DNA of 60,000 nt from Polytrichum commune. Its lineage: Eukaryota > Streptophyta > Polytrichopsida > Polytrichales > Polytrichaceae. The DNA lies in NCBI GenBank assembly GCA_950295325.1, contig OX485806.1:4466001-4526000 (forward strand), written 5' to 3'. Shown here one piece after another: positions 38,628 through 50,025 of the stretch; position 1 is the first letter of the stretch, and each line of letters opens with the position of its first letter. A model generated the notes under the pieces. It ran no database searches and had not been told where the DNA came from. It saw nothing but the letters and a program-made list of their open reading frames with translations. Both the position numbers and the translations under genes were made by a program.

Positions 38628-41284
38628 TGTGAGCATAAATCCCCCTCACCCTTCAATTGCGTCCTAGTCCGGGTGAGGGTTCATGAGTCACACTCGAGTT
38701 AACAAGTCACAATTGCAAACAAGGGAGAGATGGGTAGAATTGGTGTGTATAACACCCTTTTCTTTTCTTTATTTCCTTTCACATGTAAGCATTTAGAAAT
38801 GCTCACTTCACAATGCCATGTCATTAACTTGCCTCGCCTACACTACCTAGGTATGGTTCTAAGGTTCAATCACTTAGCCCTTACAACGCATACTCGAACT
38901 CCACTTAGAAGGTGGCAGTGCATACAACCCTTGCAGTCCTCTAGTCTCCTGCATGTCCAACCACCATTCATCCCGTGGTAGTTGAATTATCACCCCTGCC
39001 CACACTCGCATTGTCCAACCTCCAAGTGTCGGTCCTGGCCACCTACTGCTCCTGTCTTCCGCCCTTCCAACTCCAGTTATCCTTCTCAGTGGTAATGCAC
39101 CCCAAGCCCTGGGTGGCAGTCGGGTGTCAACAGAACACTACTCTTACTTCCAGCATGCCCAATTCTCCGCTCCTAACCTCCCTTCAGTCCAAGCTGCTGG
39201 AATCCTTTGCTCGATCCTGGACGGCTTCCCTTCTAATTTCCCGATGTCGGAGGAGGCAACATTGCTGAGCTGCTATGCGGCTCCGGTGCCGCGAGGCTGC
39301 ACATTAACACTCAAGCTACAAGGAATCCAATTCGGGGGACGATGACAGGAGCACACAATTAGCACTCAATCGGCGATTCGCCGAAGTCACCCATACATTA
39401 CTAGCTATTAGACGCACCGGGACTCATGGGGTGACTCAACCTCCTTTAAAACCTACCAGCAGAGAGATCTGATTCTACGTTACACACATTTTCCTTTTCG
39501 TTCCTTTTTTCTTACTTGTCTTCCGTCCGCCTTCAGATCGGCTTACTATAAGCTGCAATTTCCCTCGAGGACACTGGGTTTACTTATTCGTCACCTGTCA
39601 AGTTAGCATGTGATGAGGTTGATTGTAACCCTCTCCTCTAGCTGGATTCATATCGATCAAACTTGGAATTTTGTGCTGAAGCGGGCACACCCGACACTGA
39701 GTTCCCCTAGGTGGCATCTATATTCGAAGGTCCATGCTTCCACCGTATACTTCCCTTAGGCACTCAAGGATTCAAATCACTAGATCACCACTAATTACTC
39801 TAGCGAGTTGGACCAACCCACGTTCTAAGTGCGGAGACCATGGAAGAGCAGATGAGTGATGAGAAGTAGTGAAACGAGCACCGCAATCCTCGGGTCACCA
39901 GGGTAGAGTGTGACCGACGCTTTAACCTCTAATCTGTTCTCACTCTCATGCGAAGGGCTTATGGTGATAGATCTATTATGCTTCATCGAGACACCTATTG
40001 GACTCCCCGAAATTTTGAGTATTACCGCGGCGAGTTGCAGCCAAGTTGCACCAGGTAGGAGTATGCCCGAACATCCCAAATGTGACTCCCTATACTAGGA
40101 CCAACTTTAAGGCAGGAGGAAGGAACTCATCCCTGAATGAAAAGAGCGCCGCGCTCCCCGTGGACAATCGAATCATGCATTCCCCTCTCGGCCCAGCAAG
40201 CTCTCTGTCTTGTTCCGTTCTCCTCGGCAACCATCCTCCCACTGGTGTGTTGTCCTCCTCCCAGGCTCTTCTCGGCCACCATGCCTGCAGAATGCTCCTC
40301 CCCTTGGGTGGAAGGATCTTCCCCATCAAACCTCCATCCCCGCACTGCCAACGAGCGCCAACCCCACGCACAACGGAACGTGCTTCCCGCAGAGGCAGCG
40401 CTTCCGCCACTCGCCTCTTCCCTCTCATGCAATTTTTTGGCAGGGCTTCGCCCTCTTGCTCTCCCTCTCCCCTCTACCTCTAGTCATGCATAATGAGCTC
40501 TCTACCTCCTACCTCCCGAGACCCCTCCAACCTCTACCTTTTTTCCCGGGTTGCCCGGCATCTTTCGGGCCGCCCGAGAGAAAAAAAACGGGTTAAGACC
40601 TTTTCTTTTGGCCTCTCCCCTTTTCAAACCCACTTTCCTTTTTCTTCCATTGACTTCTTCTCCCCCTAGCCTCATAGATAAATAAAATTCATAGATAGAT
40701 AGATAATTAGATACGATAAAAGTAACCCACCATAGTTGTTACCAAGTAATCACGCTCGCGTTGTGGTATAAGTTGTGGGTCGTTATTGTTGTGGTCACCA
40801 AGTCATGTTCCCTTGGTTGGTTGAGGGAGGGAATTTGTACGACACTTTAAACGGTCCGGGTTCGACTCCCGTCAAGTTCGTGTGATCGTTTCATGTGTTA
40901 CACATGACTTGGCTAGTGATTTCTAGGCAGGAAATTAGTATCCAACCAACCGGCTCTTACCCATCCTCCTGAGCTATTCATGTAACTATCGTTTAATAAA
41001 TGACAGTCATCATTATGACTCCTCCTTTATTCTATTGGTTTTTCTTGGTATTCCTAAGTACGCTTTTACTAGGCTCTTCATTAGACACTCATGCCTTCAC
41101 GTCCCCTTTCCCTCTAAGGTTAATTTCACTTCTAGCTCCTAATTACCTCTTAGCCTAACTTTACCAAGATATTCAACGCCTCACCTTTCTCATCCTTTGA
41201 TTAATTCCATCAAGCATGAAATCGACGGGGTAGCCATGTTTTTGCGATTTTAAGGATTAATGTGAGTACGATTTCGGGCTCACA
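38628..41284 (-). mobile_element. LTR-like element (family L1), minus orientation, 2.66 kb
   Basis: It is bounded by TGTGAGCATAAATCC on the left and TTTCGGGCTCACA on the right. Near the left end, inverted, is the family's CCCGGACTAGGACGC block. CTATG and TTATG flank it, a 4 of 5 target duplication. Removing it restores a reading frame across the site. It is about twice the length of the other family members, so it probably contains further insertions. No pol domain is seen. A SINE-like tRNA head lies at about 40800-40875, and short frames near 40046-40596 are GC-rich and unconserved. Confidence 0.75.
40805..40880 (+). mobile_element. SINE-like, tRNA-derived head
   Basis: A box A-like CTTGGTTGGTTGAGGG (about 40812) precedes a good box B, GGTTCGACTCCC (40859). 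No complete cloverleaf is seen and the element end is undefined. Confidence 0.4.
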
Positions 41285-41553
41285 TTATGCAGGAAATGGA
41301 CAAGCGTTACGACGGCCATGTGTGGACCAAGACCATCACCACCAACATCACAAACGACTTTGGTTTGTCCTTCCGTTCTTCCTCCTGCGTTGGACACTTG
41401 CGTTGCAAGAACAAGGAGTGCGAATATCTGATCCGCCGACCTCGTATTTTCGAAGTCAACGAGACAAAGTTTGAAGGTTGTACCCTCCAAGCCTTTGTAG
41501 TGGATCCAACGACGCTACCGTGTGAGCGGTGGGACGCGAGCGGTGAGCGGTGA
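41285..41553 (+). pseudogene. Zinc-cluster protein gene, part after the LTR insertion
   Basis: It continues from 38627 as QEMDKRYDGHVWTKTITTN, then SSSCVGHLRCKNKECEYLIR (a Cys-rich CxxxxC-type cluster) and NETKFEGCTLQAFVVD. The arrangement recalls the N-terminal region of some plant transposase-like proteins that end in SWIM fingers, but this is a weak resemblance. The reading ends in a GAGCGGT tandem tract (ERWDASGER), where the gene seems truncated. Confidence 0.55.
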
Positions 41554-42111
41554 GCAGAAAAAAGTCAACGCTTTCCAATTATAGTAATAAAAGTTCCAAA
41601 TTTAGAAAATATAAATAGAAAATTTGTGGGGCCTCTTTTTTTAGTAAAAATAATGGACCTATTTCCGTGCAAATTTTGAGGGCTTTCAGGACAGAGACTT
41701 GGTTTTAGGGTGCCTTTCAGAGAGACTAGTTCACATGATTTACTTAAACCAGGGAACTTTTGGCTGTCCATATTATGGTGAGAGCCGGATAATCATAGGC
41801 TATGGTCACAACGTAAGAGAAAATTCTAAGTCAAAAAATTCAAGCATTCAAGCATTGAAGCGAAGTAGCTAAACTCGTACCATTCAATAACATCTAAAGC
41901 TACTGTTGGAAGGAGAGACCCATAAATATTTAGAAACCTTTATAGATATTTAAAAACGAATACAATTCACATCATGTAGATAATGATAGGTCTGATATAT
42001 CGGCGATATTTTCGGAAAACGTGCACTCATACTATAGTATACTCAACGCAATAATACTTAGCGACAACTTATAAATAAGGGGGGGCAGCCTAGCTCCTAT
42101 AGGTATCCACG
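41554..42111. other. No recognisable feature
   Basis: AT-rich spacer between the truncated plus-strand gene and the 3' end of the minus-strand SWIM gene. Short frames lack motifs. Confidence 0.4.
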
Positions 42112-43976
42112 CTAAGGTCCCACATGCTTCATGATGCCACTTTCGAGGAGGTGCTTCACTTCATTGAAACTAAGGCTCGGAGCATGGATGAAAGTGTCTT
42201 GGTATTGATCCAAGTTGCAGGTCACACGGAAGATGAAGTACAAGTGCTTGCAGTTCACCCAAGGGCGCCGCTTCCCAAGTGCTCTTGCTGACATCTCCAC
42301 GAAATCCGGGCACGTGCATGACGGGAAGGTGCTAATAGTGATACGGTACTCTTCAACCTTAGCCTTCTTTCGGGACTGGAACAGAATGATGCACCCGATC
42401 CCTGGGTGAGGTATCATTGTGACGGAGGTGATTTGTCTGTCGACGTTGAGGGCTGACTCCCACTTGTTGCGTTGTTGGACGCATGGACCGTTGTTACTGC
42501 GTCGGATCTTCTTTCCAAACCTCAGCGTAGGGTATTGATCGGCTTGGGTCGGGGTAGGGAGTTCGGCCATGGATGAGGCAACATTGGAGGAGTTGCCGAA
42601 GAGTCTTCTGGGTGACACATCTTGACGCTGCTGAAGTTGGAATCCCCCTTCTTCAAGGGCCAGAACCTCCTGGAGAGTGAGGTTTGTCCCAGTGAGGACA
42701 GGCCAGACGTCCGGGACATCCGGACGGTGCTGCACCCACTTCCTCCTAGTGCCTTTGACACATCTCTCAATGTCGTCGTTGCAGAAGAAGAACTGTGTCA
42801 AGAATTCCTTGTTCTTCTTGTAGTCGTGCATGTAGCCGGTGTACGTAGGAGCTGGAGTACTTTTACCATGCCGAACGATCTTCTGGGTGCACTTGGTCTT
42901 TGTGCGAGCTTGCATGGCGAAGCAGGCCTTGGCGGAAGTCTTGGGCAGTCTAGAAATGTGCCACTTGGAGACATCGCAGTGGGTCTCCTGAATGTTATTG
43001 ACGTGGGTGACCCGTTGTGGAATCGATTTCTCGGGTGATTGTGCTAGGGGCAGGTCTGATGGTGTGGAGGAATCAGTACGTGCCTTGGTTGACCTAGTGC
43101 TCACTCGTGGATGAGAGAAACTGACCTTGTCGGGTCTATGTGAATCTTGATCAAAACCAGGGGGCATATCAAGTTTGCGCTTGGTGGTGCCAAAGACCTC
43201 CTCTCCTTCGAGTTGCGGTTTGCGGGTGCACCAATGCTCTGCTCCAGGCATGTGCTCGAGGGCTGCAACAATTCTCTTGACGTCACCGGATCGTTGTGCA
43301 GCACGAAGGCGGAGTTCTTCTTTTCCTGGGCCAGTACCAGAGCGATCACCCTTCAAGTAGGTGTAGTAGTTCGTACATTGCATGAACGCCCTCACGAAAT
43401 CATCCACGGTCGCAACATACAGATCAGAGCCACGGTTTCCAGACTGCTGAAGCCATTTGTTATGGACTGTCTCGGAGAGGTTGCAAGATGGCATCTCTGC
43501 CAACTCAGAATCTGTGAAATTCTGAGAGAAGTAAATAAAATTTAGTGAGTACGCTTTGCACAAAAACAAACCAAAAGCCTAAACTGGCACCAAAAAGAAA
43601 AAGAAAAACCCAAAAAACCCAAAAAAGAACCCAAAAAAAAGTTGACACCAAAAAGCGAAATAGAAAGTGGGTGGGTACTCACTAGTTGCATGAAACCACC
43701 CCATTGACGGTAACGAAAGTGCCAGAATGCAAGCCATGTATCAAGGTCCTTGATTCCTTCCTCGGATGCAGCTCCAGAGGAAAGCCACCATGCCCGGATG
43801 GCAAGATAACGGGACTCGGACTGCTCGGGAGTCTTGGCATCCTTGTACTGCTTGCATAACAACTTGTGTTGATGTTGGAGGTCGGGCTTGATGTGGGTGG
43901 TGGTGTGGCGTTCCATAGACACCGTCCAATGCAATAGACATGTCCTCTCGCGAGACTCCATAGGAACCTTGAACAC
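42112..43976 (-). CDS. SWIM zinc-finger protein, transposon-associated family, longer copy
   Basis: Two exons are predicted on the minus strand. Exon 1, at or upstream of 43976 to 43683, contains ERTCLLHWTVSMERHTTTHI and WLAFWHFRYRQWGGFMQL. It ends CTA|GTGAGT. Exon 2 (43521-42112) begins after TTCTCTCAG in phase 0 with NFTDSELAEMPSC. The C-terminal half matches the fragment at 26057-26835: FFFCNDDIERCVKGTRRKWV, FQLQQRQDVSPRRLF, then a SWIM finger CTCPDF...CKHLYFIF (CxCx(n)CxH). The stop is at 42112. The frame is intact over about 470 codons of exon 2. An upstream exon is possible because no strong ATG context precedes 43976; the first in-frame ATG lies near 43961. No DDE domain is seen. It could be a transposon accessory protein, a domesticated derivative or a truncated transposase. 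Confidence 0.6.
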
Positions 43977-44504
43977 TATATTCGTTAAATTGAGACTTTC
44001 TCTAGTCTCAAATTAATATATGGATCAAACAACATGAAGATGCCTGAAACTATATTGTCAACAATCTCAAATATATTAAATGTTCTAATATCCCACACCT
44101 ATGATGTGCGGACATAAGCACATATGGTAGAGCACTCAACACCAATTTCATCAACAAAAACACATTGGGTAGAGCACTCCAAACAAGTTTCACCCAAAAA
44201 TATATATATAATGATTTCTATTATTAGCATGCTCCATAGAATATAGACATTGCAACATACAAAGTGCATGTAATAAATGCATATTTTTTCAATGGACAAT
44301 TTAGTCCCAAACTTAATAAAAAAATGAACTTCACATTTGTATTGAAATATAGTAAATGGATATTCATCCAACTCCAAAACAATATAGTATTCGTAAGTTC
44401 TACCCAAACTCTGCCCCAATTTTGAAGAGCACACATATGAGTAATATATGTTCGTAGAATTACTGTTTACACTATAATCATGCTAACACAATCCTACCAA
44501 CTTC
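43977..44504. other. Spacer between two minus-strand genes
   Basis: AT-rich with no recognised motif. It presumably contains the 3' flank-to-5' flank transition between the DUF7869 gene and the SWIM gene. Confidence 0.4.
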
Positions 44505-45989
44505 TCATTCAACGTGGGTTGCTTCTTCTGCGATCCGAGCAAGGTTGTCTTTTGCAAAAATTATGTACTTTTGAGGGATGGACACTGATCCACTATGATT
44601 TTTCCGTGGTTTCCATGCTATGAATATGGAATCTGTATCTACCCAAGATGGACCGTGCTCAGAATCCACCTTCCACCGAAAGTTAGGGTTTGTATCCCAG
44701 CCTATATAATGCCGAATCACATCTTCATTCCTTGCCGTCGGTCGGTAGTACTCCACTTGTATTTGTCGAAAATGAGGGCTGGAAGTTACAAAATTGGGTT
44801 TGGACAAAGCTCTTGCCACCCACACTGGCTTCACATATGTCTCGTCTCCAGGACGCAAAATGAGCATATATCCTTCATGACAATCCACTGCAATGCGGAA
44901 AGATGGTGGCGGACGACTACTAGCAGGCCCCACGTAATGGTCGTCCACATCAAACTCCTCTCGAACCTCTCCATTTCCCAAAAGACTAGCCTCTGAAGCT
45001 TGTACATCGACTCGTGTTTGTGGCCAAAATCCATGCCTCAAAGTATGAGGGCTATCTTGGTGGAGGTCTACCAAGGCGGCACGAACACGTGTCCAATAAT
45101 GTATCCAACTCCCATAACGATGCCAACATGATCCGCCAACATCCGCTATCTTCAAACTCTCCCAATATTGTATGAAGCCTGATATACCTTTCAAAATATC
45201 CTCCAAATTCTTCATGGCTATTGGCTTACAAGGGCTAGGCTCCCCATCCGGTAACATGGTCTTCCCATCCGCATCCACGCGCCACACAAGAAGACCCTCC
45301 GGCGGGCTCCAGTCTTGTGTCGTGCACAACAACTTGTATTGCATGGCCGGGACACCATCGTCACGCATGTAGAACCGGAATTGTTGTGCCTTCGTATGCC
45401 CGATCAATCGGTGAGCTCCACTTCGAATATAAGGTTCTATAAATGCCTTGAAGTCTGGCACCTCCTCAATCATATGGGGGATGACGGGAACGTTCTCCAA
45501 ATCCATGTACGACTTCATCAATAATGGGATTGTAAGAAAATCCTCCTCCCGCAACTTCATGCTCCACCGCCCAAAAGATGCATCAATATCATCGTGCGTG
45601 TGGCCTACCAATAGGAAGGACACAAAAACCTCCTTGAAAATGCCTTTCGCAACCAACAACGACCAATATGCAAATACATATCTGCTTTTATTGTCCTTGG
45701 CACAATTGTCCAATTGGACACGCAAAGTTGGAGGCAACTTCTTGGCAATCACGGGTTCATTGGGTGGCTCGGGCAACGAATGCAAGCATACATCTTTTCC
45801 ATCCAACACCGCTTCATATAAAGGTGTTGAACCCGTGTTCTCAAATAACAATCCTGAAGAATAGGCTGGTGGTTTCTCTAAATCACGTAAAAGCCTTGCA
45901 AATAATCCTATCGTGTGGTTTGAATCCGCTGGATACAAATTAAGAGCATAATGAGCAAACTTGACATCACCGTGTCCATGTGCAATCAT
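44505..45989 (-). CDS. DUF7869-family transposase-like protein, C-terminal part
   Basis: The frame runs from MIAHGHGDVKFAHYALNLYP to a stop at 44505 (494 residues). It carries hallmarks of the RNase H-like DUF7869 domain: LRVQLDNCAKDNKSRYVFAY and FVSFLLVGHTHDDIDASFGR. Downstream is a long C-terminal region with a possible chromatin-reader-like stretch (about 44505-44900; GDETYVKPVWVARAL), not certain. It overlaps the upstream frame by an ATGA junction. In a eukaryote this implies either a short unrecognised intron or a frameshift, not two proteins. Reading back from the start in its own frame gives VGIAGMIAHG, plausible for the same protein. Confidence 0.7.
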   Translation of the reverse strand: MIAHGHGDVKFAHYALNLYPADSNHTIGLFARLLRDLEKPPAYSSGLLFENTGSTPLYEAVLDGKDVCLHSLPEPPNEPVIAKKLPPTLRVQLDNCAKDNKSRYVFAYWSLLVAKGIFKEVFVSFLLVGHTHDDIDASFGRWSMKLREEDFLTIPLLMKSYMDLENVPVIPHMIEEVPDFKAFIEPYIRSGAHRLIGHTKAQQFRFYMRDDGVPAMQYKLLCTTQDWSPPEGLLVWRVDADGKTMLPDGEPSPCKPIAMKNLEDILKGISGFIQYWESLKIADVGGSCWHRYGSWIHYWTRVRAALVDLHQDSPHTLRHGFWPQTRVDVQASEASLLGNGEVREEFDVDDHYVGPASSRPPPSFRIAVDCHEGYMLILRPGDETYVKPVWVARALSKPNFVTSSPHFRQIQVEYYRPTARNEDVIRHYIGWDTNPNFRWKVDSEHGPSWVDTDSIFIAWKPRKNHSGSVSIPQKYIIFAKDNLARIAEEATHVE

Positions 45990-47629
45990 TCCTGCAATGC
46001 CAACCCAACGTGATTAGCATCTATGTATGAATAAACCATTATGAAGGAATCCATGTTCTCCAGTACATCACGGAATAAAAAACCACAACATTTAGGGTAT
46101 GTCATGACATTGTTTCGAAGTTCACCTGTAACCGATACAGGCAACTTAAAAAACCCATCCGTGGCCTTGATTCGATTTGCAAAACATGGGGAGGTTGTTT
46201 TGGCATGGTCCATTTTGTCATGGATGACCGTAAGAACCTCCAAGGGCCTGGAGATGGACAAAGCTCTATTTGTGTAGTAATCATTACGGTGTGCCTCTTG
46301 CATGTTTACGTGCTTGAAATAGTTCAATTGATGCGCTGCATATGACTCGGTACCCATCGTGTGTGCATCCCGGAGGCGCTTCAACTTCTCGCAATTAGAG
46401 CACCTGGCAAATTTGTCCCCTCGTCTTTTTGTAATGTATTCGCTAAAGTTTTGTTTCTTGATTGCACTTAATTTAGACAATGAAATTGGCTCCAACCCAA
46501 TCTTCTCGCCAACTGCATTAATGTCCAACAATATGTCTTTCCATTTTGTGCCTGTGGGAAGAACTTTCTCCACAACCTTTTCACCGGTTGTGAGTGTGCG
46601 TGTTTTGTGCGGCATTGCATCAGCAAGGGGGACAATGATGGTTGCTAGAGTTGCCGTTGCTTGCCTTGTTGCTTCCCTAGGTTTCTTTAAACCCACGTTC
46701 CCATGGTGACGGGACCGGCGGCCTTCCTTGGCATAAGCAGCTTGTCTATAGAAGTCCGCCTTCGACACACCGTAAATGGTGTACCATGCCTTACAACACA
46801 CGTCTATGCTTTCAATGGTGATTACCTTGCGACCCGTCCCATTCACATGTATTGCCCTATGGACATCAAGTTTTTTTGTGGATCTTAGACGAAAATCTCC
46901 AAGCCACATTTCTTCACGGATGGCCTTCAATTTATCCCTTGGAAACAATTGGCAACAACAATGCACACAACAATCCTTTGTGGCAACTTCTCTTATGGAC
47001 TCCTCCCCAAGCAGCCTTTGACGTTTACAATCAGTTGCAGATGGAGAAGGACGTGCCACAGTATCGTACTTTCTTTGACCCTTGCGTGGCCGCATGTTTG
47101 ATTGCATTTCCTTTTCGAGTTGCATGTGTCGTTGCTCATGTTCACGCAAGCTAACTCCATCAGTCGTGACATTCCTCAATGGCCACCTGCGGAGGGAGAA
47201 CCTATGAGTGGGATCCACCTCAGAAGGAACGAGTGACTCCAATATGACAATCCCAACGTCCTCGGTGCCAAGCGGATTTTGATCAATGCAATCTTGTGGA
47301 TGGGTGTTACGACAGATACCCTCCGCCACAACAACCCCATTGTCATTAAGAAGTAACACATCCAAATTCACCCATGAAGCTCTTGAAAGCACGGCACACT
47401 CTGGAATGGGACAGTCCGGTACGGAACGCGAAGGTATATCGAAATGCTCTTCATCTGAACTCTCATCCATAGTAGCCTCCCCGACAATGTCTAGCTCTTC
47501 CTCAGATGCAGATGGCCAAGTGGCCATGTCTTCTCCAGACGAATACCCTCTTCCAGTATACCCATCCATTTTGCCTACACACATGAACATGGAACCTTGT
47601 AAAGAATTGACAAAAGCTATAGGGTCCAA
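45986..47629 (-). CDS. DUF7869-family transposase-like protein, N-terminal part
   Basis: The 547-residue frame starts at 47629 with MDPIAFVNSLQGSMFMCVGK and an acidic region. Then follow a Cys-rich block (CCVHCCCQLFPRDKLKAIRE), a helix-turn-helix-like stretch CKAWYTIYGVSKADFYRQA and the SLSKLSAIKKQNFSEYITKR segment. Last is the start of the RNase H-like domain, EVLTVIHDKMDHAKTTSP with KATDGFFKLPVSVTG. It is the better-preserved paralogue of the relic at 15528-24003. The last codons (LALQE) and the stop at 45986 appear to lie beyond the true junction with the next frame: a TTGCA near-duplication sits there. Repeats of the TTTGGGTCG palindrome lie just upstream of its 5' end. Confidence 0.7.
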   Translation of the reverse strand: MDPIAFVNSLQGSMFMCVGKMDGYTGRGYSSGEDMATWPSASEEELDIVGEATMDESSDEEHFDIPSRSVPDCPIPECAVLSRASWVNLDVLLLNDNGVVVAEGICRNTHPQDCIDQNPLGTEDVGIVILESLVPSEVDPTHRFSLRRWPLRNVTTDGVSLREHEQRHMQLEKEMQSNMRPRKGQRKYDTVARPSPSATDCKRQRLLGEESIREVATKDCCVHCCCQLFPRDKLKAIREEMWLGDFRLRSTKKLDVHRAIHVNGTGRKVITIESIDVCCKAWYTIYGVSKADFYRQAAYAKEGRRSRHHGNVGLKKPREATRQATATLATIIVPLADAMPHKTRTLTTGEKVVEKVLPTGTKWKDILLDINAVGEKIGLEPISLSKLSAIKKQNFSEYITKRRGDKFARCSNCEKLKRLRDAHTMGTESYAAHQLNYFKHVNMQEAHRNDYYTNRALSISRPLEVLTVIHDKMDHAKTTSPCFANRIKATDGFFKLPVSVTGELRNNVMTYPKCCGFLFRDVLENMDSFIMVYSYIDANHVGLALQE

Positions 47630-47761
47630 TAGAAAAATACAGAAACCTTATCATAACACATGTTGTATGAATATTATATCGATGGGTTCCAAAAAGATGG
47701 AGCGCACAACAGTTTATTCAGGATCCGTCTATACACATCCCCATTGTGTGCATGAGGGTGG

Positions 47762-48151
47762 GTTTGGGTCGAGCAACCCAAACCTCGTGATAGGATGGGC
47801 CTGCTAATCCAGGCCCAACCCGTGACAGGGGTGGGTTTGGGTCGCTCGACCCAAACCTCACAATGGAGGTGTGTTTGGGTCGAGCGACCCAAACCTCGTG
47901 ACAGGATGGGCCTGGTAATCCAGACCCAGCCCTTGATAGGGGTGGGTTTGGGTTGCTCGACCCAAACCTCGTGACAGGATGGGCCTGGTAATCCAGACCC
48001 AGCCCTTGATAGGGGTGGGTTTGGGTTGCTCGACCCAAACCTCGTGACAGGATGGGCCTGGTAATCCAGACCCAGCCCTTGATAGGGGTGGGTTTGGGTC
48101 GCTCGACCCAAACCTCACTATGGGGGTGGGTTTGGGTCGAGCGACCCAAAC
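47762..48151. repeat. Tandem block containing the TTTGGGTCG palindrome (seven copies)
   Basis: Palindrome cores start at about 47762, 47835, 47873, 47945, 48019, 48092 and 48130. The central part is a tandem repeat of roughly 74-77 bp with TGACAGGATGGGCCTGGTAA and CAGACCCAGCCCTTGATAGG between palindromes. Frames on both strands across it are repeat artefacts. Confidence 0.95.
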
Positions 48152-48859
48152 ATTCCGCAAATTCTGCCTTAAATTGCGGTAATCTTCCATATTCAGCTAC
48201 GTGGATACTAATTGGAAGAATTCAGGCCGTGCATGGCTGTTGTAATTAGCTACTCATCAACGGATGCATACACGAACCTTGCACTCCACCACTACTTGAG
48301 AGAGCTTGCAACCATTTCAGAATGGAGAGATGAGAAAAAAGGAGCAAAGTTTGGGGGGTTTGGTACTTTATACTACCCGCCTCCGCCTTGGCCTTCCTCT
48401 TTGGATCCCTTTCCCGCCCGAACGTAAACCCTAAACCTAAGTTCAAACCTTCTGACAGAATTTCCCGCTTCTTGTTGGTAATAGAGCATCCATATTTAGC
48501 TTGCCTCTTCGTGGCGCCAACCATCAAATGACCTTGGACAACTAACCTCCTAATTCCGCTATTAAATAACTACACAAAATATGATGTGTGGATTTGATTA
48601 TATGTAGTGTTGTTACCACCAGTGTCCGAAAAGTTTTTGAAGTTATTGAGGTTAATTGCCTACCTCTTTAAAAGGGCATAGGCTATTTCCCTCATGGCAT
48701 AGGTTGCATCCTACAATATCAAATTTTTGTAAGTTGAAAACCTTTTGAGTTTTTAAGTTACCTGCCAATTGCCTTTAAAACTAATTTTTAGTAGGTTAAA
48801 ATCCTTCATATCTTTTAATGTTGTAGGCTTTAAATTCAAAATTTGAGTACTAAGTGGTA

Positions 48860-48930
48860 TCCTTGGCAGGAATTGAACCTGGCTAAGCCCTTCACCACGT
48901 TTGAAGGCCAAGGATTAACCAACTCCTTTT
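48860..48930 (-). mobile_element. SINE-like, tRNA-derived head
   Basis: On the minus strand, GTTGGTTAATCCTTGG (box A-like, about 48922-48907) is followed by CCAGGTTCAATTCCTGCC (box B-like, about 48881-48864). Spacing fits an internal Pol III promoter. No full cloverleaf; the body of the element is undefined. Confidence 0.45.
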
Positions 48931-50025
48931 TAAAGAGTTGATTATAAGTTATGAAAGGTTGCTAAAATTCAAATGAGTTTAAGGGTGAAAGTCCTCACCA
49001 TCTTCTGATTCAACCTCTATGCGGTGATGGGGCTTGGGCTGTGGTATTTGTAAAGATCGACGGGGAGGGAGTCAGGGCTATTATTGATATCCGCCTATGT
49101 GCCACTCAAGAGCCCCGAGTATTAGCCTAAAGATATGTACTTAGGCCAACTAATTTCCCAATTTGAAGAAGGATGAATGGCTAAAATCCGCTCTTTTAAA
49201 AACTTTGTAGGCAAAATTTCCTACATGTTTTTTACCACATAGGTTGATATCCTATGTTTTAAAATTGTCCATAGGCTCTTTGTCCTACACTTTCAAAATT
49301 TTATAGGCTAAGTCACAAATTTTGTAGGCTGCATTTACACTAGCCTTAGGCTCTTGGCGGACTATGGTTACCACCCTTACATGCTCAACATTAATTTTCA
49401 ATCCTATGACAGTTAGTGTTAGAAGTAAATGTGTTGCTACCTTCTACTCTCACGTATATTTCTTCTTTTCACATCCTTACTAACACTAAATTCAAACATG
49501 TCAATGCCACATATTACTATAGCTTATATTTAATGTTTATTACTTTCATATGGTTATTGATATATTGTGTATTCACTTGTATTTAGTGTATCAAACACTA
49601 AATATCATACTTATTGTAGTTGTGTTTTGTACCTATAGTTTTTATTGATTTGGCTTGCCAAAAAAAATGTAATCAACTTTATTTGTTTTAACAAATGTTT
49701 GATGAAAAATCTAAACATATATAGTTGTATCTATTCAATGCAAGTTGAGCAGAACATGTCCTTAAATACATGTTGGTGTGTTCTAGTGTCACTACACTAA
49801 ATAAGATATTTAGAGATTTATACACTAAATATGAACGCATCTACGACGTAACATAACATACATAACAAACATAACATGAAATGTAACCAACGTTCATGTT
49901 CACGAATTAGACTATTGTGATATCTATATACATTTGTTTTTAGAACCACAAGCGACTTGGCCCCCTCATTTGACCTATGCGCCATTCATTTATGGCTTCG
50001 AGTGCAACAAGACACATTTATATAC

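Noticed and set aside
40046-40596. Cluster of GC-rich frames on both strands
   Set aside because: They lie inside the LTR-like insertion, overlap in all phases and show no domain signature.
40805-40880. A tRNA gene
   Set aside because: Box A and B are present but no full acceptor stem or cloverleaf could be drawn; treated as a SINE-like head, as are 25560 and 48860.
45986-45989. Bacterial-style translational coupling (ATGA) of two proteins
   Set aside because: The context is eukaryotic, and reading back in the second frame gives a plausible continuation of the same protein, so a frameshift or small intron is more likely.
47762-48151. CRISPR-like palindromic array near 48 kb
   Set aside because: Intervening segments are themselves tandem copies of about 75 bp, and dispersed single copies occur in introns and an exon.
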